From assembly GCF_000719335.1 (NCBI RefSeq), contig NZ_JOGB01000042.1, positions 1 through 60,911 on the forward strand: a stretch of DNA of 60,911 nucleotides. Reading direction: 5' to 3'. The position numbers and the translations under genes were made by a program. Below the pieces are notes generated by a model, which saw nothing but the letters and a program-made list of their open reading frames with translations, was not told the origin of the DNA and searched no databases. Below, piece by piece: positions 1-7,722 of this stretch; positions within the stretch are counted from its first letter, which is position 1, and each line of letters opens with the position of its first letter. This DNA comes from Streptomyces sp. NRRL S-87. GTDB lineage: Bacteria > Actinomycetota > Actinomycetes > Streptomycetales > Streptomycetaceae.

Positions 1-309
1 ACCGCTGGGAGGTACCCCCAGCGGCAGGCCCACCCCAGGGGCTTTGGGGGCTCCGCCCCTGGCCTTCGGCCACCCCTGGCCCGGGCCTGCCTCCGGACCC
101 GACCTGCCACCCCTGTCAAGCGCCTCCCCCACACACCACGGGCCGGCACTCCCTTGTGAGATGGCGGCCCGGGTGTCAGCTTCCCGACCCGTCGCGCTTG
201 CTCCCGTGACACCGGTGGTTGCTGGTTGGTTGTGTCGGCTGTCGGCTGTCGGCTGTCGGCTGTCGGCTGTCGGTTGCGGTTGTCGGCTCGGGCCGGTGGG
301 GGTGTGCGG
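1..309. other. Left-edge noncoding region with hairpins and a heptad repeat
   Basis: I see no credible gene here. Positions 2-24 form a near-perfect palindrome (8-bp arms CCGCTGGG/CCCAGCGG around GGTACC with one extra A). Positions 35-62 form a second stem (CCAGGGGC/GCCCCTGG). Both could be Rho-independent-type terminators or just the kind of palindromic sequence at which assemblies break. Between 234 and 268 the 7-mer GTCGGCT occurs five times in tandem. Reading frames over this stretch are low-complexity and not convincing. Confidence 0.5.
234..268. repeat. Five-copy 7-bp tandem repeat (GTCGGCT)
   Basis: Five exact copies of GTCGGCT run head to tail, followed by a degenerate copy (GTCGGTT) and a further exact copy near 282. 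They lie just downstream of the leftward FAD monooxygenase gene. A 7-bp unit in noncoding DNA behaves like a microsatellite; its copy number may vary between strains. Confidence 0.8.
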
Positions 310-1491
310 CTACTCCGGGAGGTGGAAGCCGTTGAAGAGGTCGTCCATGCCTCGCAGGGCCAGGCGGGTGGGCGTGGCGTGGACCGCGAGGTCGCGGGCC
401 GCCGTCGCGAGGGGGTTGCGGAGCGCCCCGAGGCGGCCGACCCGGCGGGCGCGGACCCGTACCGCGTCGGTCCGGTCGCGGCGGGCGGCGGTGTACGCGG
501 CCAGGGCTGCCGGTACGGCGTCCGTGGCGTCCGCGTCGTCGCCCGCGGGGAGCAGGTGGGCCAGCACCGCCGCGTCCTCGATGCCCTGGCAGCCGCCCTG
601 GCCGAGGTTGGGCGCCATGGCGTGGGCGGCGTCGCCGAGCCAGGCGATCCGGCCGTGGTGCAGGCGGGGGAGCGGGGCGGCCAGGTCGTAGAGGTCGTTC
701 TGGAGGACGTCGGCGGCGTCGAGGCGGCCGATGCGGTCCAGCAGGGCAGGGATCGGGTCGTGCCACGTGCCGAAGCGGCGGCGGAGTTCGGCGCGCGCGT
801 CGGACGGCCGCGTACCGGGGGGTACGACGGCGGTCGCGTACACGTAGTACCGCCCGTCCGAGAGCGGGGTCACGCCGAACCGCTCGCCCCGCCCCCAGGT
901 TTCGGTCATGGCCGGCACCCGGAGGTCCGGCGCGTCCACGAGCGCCCGCCAGGCGGTCTCGCCGAGGTAGTGCAGACCGGGGTGGTCGGGGAAGAACGCA
1001 CGCCGCAGCGGGCTGTGGATGCCGTCGGCGGCGACGACCAGGTCGGCGTGCAGGTCCGGGCCGTCCGTCGTACGTACGGTCGGCCGGCCGGAGGAGTCGT
1101 CGACCGCGGTCACGGCGGTTCCGTAGCGCAGGGACCCCGGCGGCAGTGCGGCGGCCAGGGCAGTGGTGAGGGCCGGGCGCGGGACGGCGATGGGGGCGGT
1201 GCCGTAGCGGGCCGCCAGGTCCGCGGTGGCGGAGCGGACGAGCCACCGCCCGCCGGCGCCGCGCACCCCCATCGTCGCGGGCACCGCGCGGCCCGCGGCG
1301 TAGGCGGCGTCGACGCCGATGGCTTCTAGGGCGCGCAGGGCGTTGGGTGCGAGGCCGATGCCGGCCCCGGTGACGGGGGGTTCGGGGGCGCGTTCGCAGA
1401 CGGTGACGTGCCAGCCGCGGCGGTGCAGGGCGACGGCGGCGGTGAGTCCGGCGATACCGGCCCCGGCCACCACGGCGTGACGTTTCGGCAT
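310..1491 (-). CDS. FAD-dependent monooxygenase (class A flavoprotein hydroxylase)
   Basis: The 393-residue product has the layout of single-component, NAD(P)H-dependent aromatic hydroxylases (PHBH/UbiH type). The N-terminal Rossmann motif GAGIAG (about residues 10-15) binds the ADP of FAD. A central V-V-A-A-D-G segment fits the DG motif, and G-D-A-A-H (about 288) is the conserved GD motif contacting the FAD ribityl chain. Length is normal for the family. The ATG is preceded by a GAGGGGGG ribosome site 6 nt upstream. It is divergent from the MFS transporter, with about 260 bp between them. Neighbours do not point to a substrate; salicylate-, phenol- or antibiotic-type substrates are all possible. 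Confidence 0.85.
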   Translation of the reverse strand: MPKRHAVVAGAGIAGLTAAVALHRRGWHVTVCERAPEPPVTGAGIGLAPNALRALEAIGVDAAYAAGRAVPATMGVRGAGGRWLVRSATADLAARYGTAPIAVPRPALTTALAAALPPGSLRYGTAVTAVDDSSGRPTVRTTDGPDLHADLVVAADGIHSPLRRAFFPDHPGLHYLGETAWRALVDAPDLRVPAMTETWGRGERFGVTPLSDGRYYVYATAVVPPGTRPSDARAELRRRFGTWHDPIPALLDRIGRLDAADVLQNDLYDLAAPLPRLHHGRIAWLGDAAHAMAPNLGQGGCQGIEDAAVLAHLLPAGDDADATDAVPAALAAYTAARRDRTDAVRVRARRVGRLGALRNPLATAARDLAVHATPTRLALRGMDDLFNGFHLPE

Positions 1492-1755
1492 GGAAGACCC
1501 CCCTCGTTGGGTGTCCGGCGGCCGGGTGAACGGGGCGGTGGACCGGCCGGTCGGGCACCTGTTCCGACTGCGGAGGCCTCACTCTGCCACCCCGTCGGAA
1601 GCGGCGTCCCGGAGGCCTCTTCGACGGCCGTCACCGACGCCGCCGGGCCGCTGCGATGCGCCGGGGGGCGGTCGTACGTGTACGGCGTCGGCCGGTCGGT
1701 GGAATGCCGGGCGGCACGCGGTTGGGCCGCCCGGCCCGGCGGGAAGCGTGCCCGC

Positions 1756-3150
1756 GTGACGACCTCCGCGCTCCCGCCGCCCGCGGCGCGGCCCGCCCCG
1801 CCGGAACGCGCCGGGCCGACGGTGCGGCAGGCGGTCCTCGCCGGTGCCGTCGGCAACTTCGTCGAGTGGTACGAGTTCGGCGTCTACGGCTACTTCGCCA
1901 CCGTCCTCGCCGCCACGTTCTTCTCCCCGACCGGCACGGTCGACACCGGCTCGCTCGCCGCCACCTACGCGGCGTTCGCCCTGGCCTTCTTCTTCCGGCC
2001 GGTCGGGGCACTGCTCTTCGGCCGGCTCGGCGACCGCGCGGGCCGGCGCCCCGCCCTGCTCGCCTCCCTCACCCTGATGACCCTGGCCACCGCGGCCATC
2101 GGAGTGCTGCCCGGCCATGCCGCGGCCGGTCCGGCCGCTCCCGTCCTGCTCACCGTGCTGCGCGCGCTTCAGGGCCTGTGCGCGGGCGGCGAGTTCGGTG
2201 GCGCGGTCTCCGTCCTCACGGAGTTCGCTCCGCCCGGTCGGCGCGGCCGGTACGGCTCCTGGCAGTCGTGCACCGTCGCGCTCGGGCTGCTGGCGGGCGC
2301 GGGCACCGCCGCCGCCCTGGCGACCGCACTGCCGGAGGGCGAACTGTACGCGTGGGGCTGGCGGATCGCCTTCCTGCTGACGCTCCCTCTGGGTGCGGCC
2401 GCGCTGGCCCTGCGGGTCCGACTCCCGGAGACCCCGGAGTTCCTCGCCGTCGCCGCCGTCCCCGCGCCGCCCGGCGGGGCGACGGCCCAGCGGGCCCCGG
2501 CCGCGGCCGGCACGGCGGCGGCCGCGCCCGACCCCGCGGCCCTGTCCCTCCCGGCCGGTGCGGCGGTCGGGGCGGTGCTGCTCGGCAGCGGGCGCATCGT
2601 CGGCTGGTCCGGTGCCGGGTACGCCTTCCTCGTCGTCCTCCCCTCCCACCTCCAGACCGCGCTCGGCACCTCCTACCGCGACGCGCTGCTCGCCACGCTG
2701 CTCGCCAACCTCGGGTTCGCCGCGGCCATCGTGCCCGCCGGCGCGCTGAGCGACCGGGTCGGCCGCCGTGCCGTCATGCTCACCGGCACCGTGCTGGTCA
2801 TCGGCCTGGCCCTGCCGCTGTTCGCCCTGATCACGGACCCCGCCGCGGCCACAACGGGCAAGGCCGCGGCTGTCCTGCTCGCCGGGGCCCTGGTAGGCCT
2901 GCTGGCCGGGCCGGGGCCGGCGATGCTCGCCGAGATGTTCCCGGCCCGCGTGCGCTGCACCGGTCTGGGCACGGCGTACGCACTGGCCAACGCGGTGTTC
3001 GCGGGCTGCGCCGGCCTCACCGTCACGCGGCTCGCCCAGAGCACCGGACGCGCCGACGTACCGGCCCTCTACGCGGCCGCCGCCTGCACGTTGAGCCTGC
3101 CGGCCCTGTGGACCCTGCGCCCCGACGACCACCTGCGGCCCCTGCGGTGA
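1756..3150 (+). CDS. MFS transporter, metabolite:H+ symporter (MHS) type
   Basis: About 464 residues with 12 predicted membrane segments. The N-terminal A-V-G-N-F-V-E-W-Y-E-F pattern and the loop 2-3 motif G-R-L-G-D-R-A-G-R-R are typical of the MHS family (proline/betaine, citrate, alpha-ketoglutarate and shikimate symporters). I chose the GTG at 1756; the open frame extends further upstream but reads as low-complexity arginine-rich sequence. The stop codon overlaps the GTG start of anmK, so the two are probably translationally coupled. By analogy with AmpG, which is also an MFS protein, the cargo could be an anhydro-sugar or muropeptide; that is inference from the neighbour only. Confidence 0.85.
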   Translation: MTTSALPPPAARPAPPERAGPTVRQAVLAGAVGNFVEWYEFGVYGYFATVLAATFFSPTGTVDTGSLAATYAAFALAFFFRPVGALLFGRLGDRAGRRPALLASLTLMTLATAAIGVLPGHAAAGPAAPVLLTVLRALQGLCAGGEFGGAVSVLTEFAPPGRRGRYGSWQSCTVALGLLAGAGTAAALATALPEGELYAWGWRIAFLLTLPLGAAALALRVRLPETPEFLAVAAVPAPPGGATAQRAPAAAGTAAAAPDPAALSLPAGAAVGAVLLGSGRIVGWSGAGYAFLVVLPSHLQTALGTSYRDALLATLLANLGFAAAIVPAGALSDRVGRRAVMLTGTVLVIGLALPLFALITDPAAATTGKAAAVLLAGALVGLLAGPGPAMLAEMFPARVRCTGLGTAYALANAVFAGCAGLTVTRLAQSTGRADVPALYAAAACTLSLPALWTLRPDDHLRPLR

Positions 3151-4352
3151 CCGGAGCGCACGGCCTGCGCGTGATCGGCCTGATGTCCGGGACGTCGTAC
3201 GACGCCGTCGACGCCGCGGCCGCCGACCTCGCCGTGGACGGCGGCACGCTGCGCCTCACCCCGCTGGGCGCGCTCAGCCGGCCGTACGCCGCCGACCTCA
3301 AGGAGGCCCTCGTCCGGGCCCTGCCGCCCGGGGCCGTCACCATGGCGGACGTCTGCCGGCTCGACACCGGCATCGGCCGGGCCTTCGCCGACGTCGCCGT
3401 GCTCGCCGACCGCGAACTGTGCGCGGGAGCGGCGGAGCTGGTCGCCTCGCACGGCCAGACCGTCTACCACTGGGCGGACCCGGGCGGCCGGGTGCACGGC
3501 ACCCTCCAGCTGGGACAGCCCGCCTGGATCGCCGAGGCCACCGGCCTCCCGGTGGCGGCCGACTTCCGGCCGCGGGACGTCGCGGCCGGCGGCCAGGGCG
3601 CCCCGCTGGTCGGCCTGGTGGACCGGATGTGGCTGCGCGGCCGCCCCGGCCGCCCGGTGGCGCTCAACATCGGTGGGATCGCCAACATCACCGCGGTCCG
3701 CCCGGCAGCGGGCACCGGCGACGGCGCGGTGGCCTTCGACACCGGTCCCGGCAACGCCCTGATCGACGCCGCCGTACGCGAACTCACCGGCGGACGCCGC
3801 GACCACGACGAGGACGGCCGGCTCGCCGCGGCGGGCGCGGTCCACGAGCCGCTGCTGCGGTACCTGCTGGCCGAGCCCTACTACCGGCTGCCGGTGCCCC
3901 GGACGACCGGCAAGGAGCTGTTCAACGGGGGCTACCTGCGCGCGGCCCTGCACGCCGCGGGACTCGAGGGACCCGACCGGGACGTCGTCGCCACCCTCAC
4001 CCTCCTGACCGCCCGCACGATCGCCGACGCGGTACGTCCGCTCGGCGCGACGGAGGTGGTGGCCTCGGGCGGCGGCGTCCGCAACCCGGTCCTGATGGAC
4101 CGGCTCCGTCGCGAGCTGCCGGGCGTACCGGTGCGGGAGTCGGACGGCCTGGGCCTGCCCGCGCAGGCCAAGGAGGCGTACGCGTTCGCCGTGCTCGGCT
4201 TCCTCACCGCCCTGGGACTGCCCGGCAACGCGCCCGCCTGCACGGGCGCCGTAGGCCCCCGCGTGCTCGGCTCCCTCACCCCCGGCCGGCGCCCCCTGCG
4301 CCTGCCCGCGACCCCCGCGGCCGCGCCGCACACCCTCGTCGTCACCCGGTGA
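3147..4352 (+). CDS. anmK: Anhydro-N-acetylmuramic acid kinase
   Basis: AnmK converts 1,6-anhydro-N-acetylmuramic acid plus ATP to MurNAc-6-phosphate in cytosolic peptidoglycan recycling. The 401-residue protein starts with G-L-M-S-G-T-S-Y-D-A-V-D, the diagnostic phosphate-binding motif. It also has S-H-G-Q-T (substrate loop), N-I-G-G-I-A-N-I-T and F-D-T-G-P-G-N, all in the family order. Length is standard. The GTG start at 3147 overlaps the stop of the MFS gene (GTGA), which supports this start and a shared transcript. The gene ends 18 bp from a convergent membrane-protein gene. Confidence 0.95.
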   Translation: MTGAHGLRVIGLMSGTSYDAVDAAAADLAVDGGTLRLTPLGALSRPYAADLKEALVRALPPGAVTMADVCRLDTGIGRAFADVAVLADRELCAGAAELVASHGQTVYHWADPGGRVHGTLQLGQPAWIAEATGLPVAADFRPRDVAAGGQGAPLVGLVDRMWLRGRPGRPVALNIGGIANITAVRPAAGTGDGAVAFDTGPGNALIDAAVRELTGGRRDHDEDGRLAAAGAVHEPLLRYLLAEPYYRLPVPRTTGKELFNGGYLRAALHAAGLEGPDRDVVATLTLLTARTIADAVRPLGATEVVASGGGVRNPVLMDRLRRELPGVPVRESDGLGLPAQAKEAYAFAVLGFLTALGLPGNAPACTGAVGPRVLGSLTPGRRPLRLPATPAAAPHTLVVTR

Positions 4353-4370
4353 GCCCGCGCCGCCGCGCGT

Positions 4371-4901
4371 TCAGTGCCCGGCGGCCTTGACCAGTGCGAC
4401 CAGGGTGCCGATCGCCGCGTCGACGGCCCCGCCCACCAGGGCCGCGACCGTGCCGCCGCCCATCTTCAGCGCTCCGGAGCAGCCCCAGGCGAACAGCCCG
4501 GCCACGTTCACGCCGGCCGAGGTGAGCAGTGCGGTGTCGAGGGCCATCAGGCCCAGCCCCGCCGCCCCGATGAGGACCAGGGGCCCCACGGCCGACAGCA
4601 GCAGCGGACTGGAGACGAACAGCAGGCGGCGCAGCTCGCGGACGCCACCGGTGCTGCCGTGCACCACGCGGTGCGCCTGCGCGTCCGCCACCAGCGTCGC
4701 CAGCCACAGGCCGACCGAGGTCGCGCCGACCGAGGCCGCGGCGGCGGGGGCGGTGGTGTGCTCGGCCACGGCCAGGCCGATGGCCACCGCGATCATGGTG
4801 ATCGCCGCGTACAGGCGCTCCTTGAGGCGCGCCGACTCCAGCTGGGGGTCCCGCGCGGGGGGCGGCTCGGCAGCCGCGCCGGGGGTGGGCTCGTGGGCCA
4901 T
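4371..4901 (-). CDS. Small integral membrane protein, unknown function
   Basis: The product of 176 residues has a Pro/Ala-rich cytosolic N terminus and about four hydrophobic segments: near residues 33-50, 57-70, 95-115 and 120-145. The C-terminal stretch is rich in G and A. I do not recognise a named family. The ATG at 4901 was preferred because the frame upstream turns into low-complexity R/G/P sequence. It is convergent with anmK and divergent from the secreted hydrolase gene at 5125. Confidence 0.7.
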   Translation of the reverse strand: MAHEPTPGAAAEPPPARDPQLESARLKERLYAAITMIAVAIGLAVAEHTTAPAAAASVGATSVGLWLATLVADAQAHRVVHGSTGGVRELRRLLFVSSPLLLSAVGPLVLIGAAGLGLMALDTALLTSAGVNVAGLFAWGCSGALKMGGGTVAALVGGAVDAAIGTLVALVKAAGH

Positions 4902-5124
4902 GCGGCCACCGTAGGACGCGCGCGCCGCGCGGCCCGTACCCGGCGCACGCGGCCCCGCGTGTCCCTCCGGTCGCGGTGTCCGCCGTCCGCCCGACCGGGT
5001 GAGAGGTGAGGGGGAGGGGCGGGCGCCGGGGCCAACCCCTCCACCGGGACGGGGGTTTACCCCACCACGGGTGGGCGGTCGGCCGGATGTCGGGGGCGGG
5101 GTGGCCCTCCGTAGCGTCGGGGCC

Positions 5125-6429
5125 ATGACGAACGACATCGACACCGACGACTCCAGTACGTACGCACGGAACGTGACGGGACGCCAGGGCGTGCTCCGCG
5201 CGCCGGGGTCGGCGCGGCGGGCGGCCGCCGCCGTGCTGCTCGCGGCCGTGCTCGCGGGTGCGGCCGCCCCCGCGGCGTTCGCCGCGACGCCCGCCCGCCC
5301 CCCGGCCGTCGCCCCCGCCGGGCGCGGCACGCTGCTCGCCCTGACCCCGGTCGGCGCGTTCGACCGGCAGCAGGTCGTCGCGTACGAGACCCAGGCCGGG
5401 ATCAAGGGCGCCCCGCTGCGGTACGGCGTCCGCGCCTACCGGCTCACGTACGCCACCGTCACCCCGCACGGGCGCCCCACCACGGCGACCGGGCTGCTGG
5501 TGCTGCCCGTCGGCGGGCCGCGCCGCCTCGACCTGGTGTCCGACACCCACGGCACCGTCACCCACCGCGACAGCGCCCCCTCCGGCGGTATCGGCGACAA
5601 CCGGCTGACCGCCTACCTGCACGCCTCCGCCGGGCGGGCCGTCGCCGCGCCGGACTACCTCGGGCTCGGCGGCGGCCCCGGCCGGCACCCCTACATGGAC
5701 ACCCGCTCGTCCGTCACCGCCTCGCACGACATGCTCCGCGCCGCCCGCGCGGCCGCCGCCCGTCTCGGCCGCCCCGTCAGCCGCGACGTGTACGTCACCG
5801 GCTTCTCCCAGGGCGGCCAGGTCGCGATGGCCCTCGGCCGCGAACTCGCCCGCCCCGGCTCCGGGTTCCGGCTCCGCGCCCTCGCCCCGATCGCCGGCCC
5901 GTACGACATCGCGGGCGAGCAGGTGCCGGCCCTGTTCGACGGCCGCGTCGACCCGCACAGCGGCGTCTTCTACCTCTCCTACTTCCTCACCGCGCAGAAC
6001 CGGCTCCACCCGCTGTACAAGAGCCCGTCCGACGTGTTCAAGGCCCCCTACGCCTCCTTCGTCGAGGACCTGTTCGACGGCCGTCACCAGGAGGACGCGG
6101 TCCTCGCCGCCCTGCCCGCGGACGCCGGCCGACTCCTCACCCCGGCCTGGGCCGCGGGACTCCGCCACCCGCACGGCGTCCTGAAGGCCGTGCTCACCTC
6201 CAACAGCCGGGCCTGCGACTGGAAGCCGGCCGTCCCGGTCCGCCTGTACGCCGCCGCCGGCGACCGCGACGTGCCCATCGGGAACTCCCGCTCCTGCGCC
6301 CGCGACCTGGTCGCACACGGCGCCCGCGCGGTGCGGGTGGTCGACCAGGGGGCCGACGCCACCCACTTCGTCAGCGCTTTCAGGTCGGCGCCCCGGACGG
6401 CCCGCTGGTTCGACTCCCTGGCCGACTGA
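5125..6429 (+). CDS. Secreted alpha/beta hydrolase (lipase/esterase-like)
   Basis: The 434-residue protein has a polar N terminus, then an arginine pair and a hydrophobic Ala-rich segment ending A-A-F-A-A near residue 53, so a secretory signal is likely. The nucleophile elbow is G-F-S-Q-G-G with Ser at about residue 228. A late G-D-R-D-V-P segment offers the acid, and A-D-A-T-H near residue 413 offers the catalytic His. The architecture resembles secretory lipases and prolyl-oligopeptidase-like esterases; the substrate cannot be told. Several cysteines in the C-terminal half could form disulfides, as expected for an exported enzyme. It converges on the ethylene-forming-enzyme-like gene with only 2 bp between them. 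Confidence 0.85.
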   Translation: MTNDIDTDDSSTYARNVTGRQGVLRAPGSARRAAAAVLLAAVLAGAAAPAAFAATPARPPAVAPAGRGTLLALTPVGAFDRQQVVAYETQAGIKGAPLRYGVRAYRLTYATVTPHGRPTTATGLLVLPVGGPRRLDLVSDTHGTVTHRDSAPSGGIGDNRLTAYLHASAGRAVAAPDYLGLGGGPGRHPYMDTRSSVTASHDMLRAARAAAARLGRPVSRDVYVTGFSQGGQVAMALGRELARPGSGFRLRALAPIAGPYDIAGEQVPALFDGRVDPHSGVFYLSYFLTAQNRLHPLYKSPSDVFKAPYASFVEDLFDGRHQEDAVLAALPADAGRLLTPAWAAGLRHPHGVLKAVLTSNSRACDWKPAVPVRLYAAAGDRDVPIGNSRSCARDLVAHGARAVRVVDQGADATHFVSAFRSAPRTARWFDSLAD

Positions 6430-6431
6430 GG

Positions 6432-7499
6432 TCAGGGCACGGGCGCGCCGGCGGAGAGCCGGGCGAGCCGGTCCTCGGCCAGGATCCGGCGCGTCGTGAC
6501 CCGGTCCGGGTAGCAGCGCATGAACATCCGTGTGAAGTGCGCCCCGTAGTGGATCTCCTCCGCACCTGGCCCCGCCCGCCGCCCGGCCGGCCGCAGCGGC
6601 CGGAGCACGGCGTCGAAGGCCGGTTCGTGGAAGTAGGCCAGCGCGTACCGCTCACGCTCGGCGAGTGCGACCCGGTGCGGCGTCGACAGCAGCGGTCCGC
6701 CCGCCAGCTCCGCCGTCAGGAACTGCATCATGTCGCCCGGGAAGACGGTGAAAACCCCCGGGACCGGAGGCACGAAGCACCACCCCGGCTCCCGTTCCCA
6801 CCGGCCCGCCGTGCTCTCGCCCGGCCGCCAGTTGCACGGCCGGTCCTCGCCCGGCACGGGCGGGCGCACGTACAGTCCGCCCACCTCGTCCTGGGCGGCG
6901 ATGACGAGCAGCCCGTAGTCCGTGTGCGCGCCGATCCCGCTCCCGCCCGCGACGGTGCGGGCCGGGAAGCGCAGCACCCGCATGTGGTGCCAGCCGCCGC
7001 GGGTCAGCCCGGCGAGGGCCGCGGCCCCGCGCTCCCCGAGGCGCAGCCCCAGCGCGACCAGCCGCAGCAGCCGCTCGCCGAGCTCGCCGACGACCGCGAG
7101 GTATGCCTCCATCGCCGCCCGGTACCCGGAGTCCGGCCACGGCACCGGGCCGTGCGCGGGCCAGCCCGCCCGCACCCGCGGGTGGGTAGGCGGCAGGTCC
7201 GGGGTGACGGTGAAGACCTCCGAACGGTCCGGGCGGCCCGCCGTCAGCTCCTCGCCGGAGGCGATGTACCCGCTGTACGACACGTCGCTGACCAGCGCGG
7301 CCTTCTCCGGGTACGGCCGGGCGAAGAACCGCCGGCTTGCCGCCAGGGCGTCCTCGGTGCGGGCGCGGCCACCGGCGTCCGCCGCCACCTGGAAGATCCC
7401 GTCCCGCCGCCAGGCCGCCACCATCGCCCGGCCCAGCGCGGCGTCCGCCGCCGTGCCGGCACCGCACGCCGGCATCCGAAAGGTCGTCAACTCTCCCAT
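6432..7499 (-). CDS. efe: Ethylene-forming enzyme-like 2-oxoglutarate/Fe(II) oxygenase
   Basis: This 355-residue protein belongs to the isopenicillin-N-synthase-like dioxygenases. From memory it follows the Pseudomonas ethylene-forming enzyme almost end to end. That enzyme turns 2-oxoglutarate into ethylene and CO2, and in a side reaction hydroxylates L-arginine. The Fe ligands are H192, D194 and H275; R284 is the expected 2-oxoglutarate anchor. Residues that contact arginine in the Pseudomonas enzyme have counterparts here: E84 and T86, R174 (in H-M-R-V-L-R-F), Y195, F290 and R333 (in C-Y-P-D-R). Position 85 is Leu rather than Val. A clear AAGGAG lies 8 nt before the ATG, and a GC hairpin (7532-7550) sits in the leader. 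It stands alone with its own upstream region, facing a secreted hydrolase. Plain IPNS-family function is the fallback reading. Confidence 0.85.
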   Translation of the reverse strand: MGELTTFRMPACGAGTAADAALGRAMVAAWRRDGIFQVAADAGGRARTEDALAASRRFFARPYPEKAALVSDVSYSGYIASGEELTAGRPDRSEVFTVTPDLPPTHPRVRAGWPAHGPVPWPDSGYRAAMEAYLAVVGELGERLLRLVALGLRLGERGAAALAGLTRGGWHHMRVLRFPARTVAGGSGIGAHTDYGLLVIAAQDEVGGLYVRPPVPGEDRPCNWRPGESTAGRWEREPGWCFVPPVPGVFTVFPGDMMQFLTAELAGGPLLSTPHRVALAERERYALAYFHEPAFDAVLRPLRPAGRRAGPGAEEIHYGAHFTRMFMRCYPDRVTTRRILAEDRLARLSAGAPVP

Positions 7500-7531
7500 G
7501 AGGACGGCTCCTTAACCCACCGTTGCCGTTC

Positions 7532-7550
7532 CCCGCGCGCCGCGCGCGGG
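7532..7550. promoter_or_regulatory. GC hairpin in the leader of the ethylene-forming-enzyme-like gene
   Basis: CCCGCGCG and CGCGCGGG form a perfect 8-bp stem with a 3-nt loop. It lies about 33 bp upstream of the leftward start codon and outside the AAGGAG ribosome site, so it would be in the 5' leader if transcription starts beyond it. Its role is unknown; it could be structural or an operator dyad. Confidence 0.4.
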
Positions 7551-7664
7551 TTCCGTACGGCTGCACGGACCGGACCACCCCGGGTTCGCCCGTCCGGGGA
7601 CAGTGACCAACACTTCCGGCAGTCGCCGGTCGGTCCGCGCGGGAGGGGGCGGCGGCACGCGGGG

Positions 7665-7696
7665 GCGGACCGGATCCCGTGGGGGAGCCGGTCCGC
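7665..7696. terminator. Probable terminator after the RTX-like gene
   Basis: GCGGACCGG (7665-7673) pairs with CCGGTCCGC (7688-7696) as a perfect 9-bp stem with a 14-nt loop. It lies about 30 bp past the stop codon of the leftward RTX-like gene. There is no U-tract, which is usual for terminators in high-G+C actinobacteria. Confidence 0.6.
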
Positions 7697-7722
7697 GCGG
7701 TGGTGGGGGAGTGGCCTCGGCC

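Noticed and set aside
1..62. Streptomyces chromosome telomere
   Set aside because: There are two hairpins, but not the dense series of palindromes with GC-rich loops seen at telomeres, and the adjacent genes are ordinary chromosomal genes.
1656..3146. Extended frame upstream of anmK giving a protein of about 900 residues
   Set aside because: The upstream part is the wrong frame of the MFS transporter and is Arg/Pro-rich; the conserved AnmK start motif appears right after GTG 3147.
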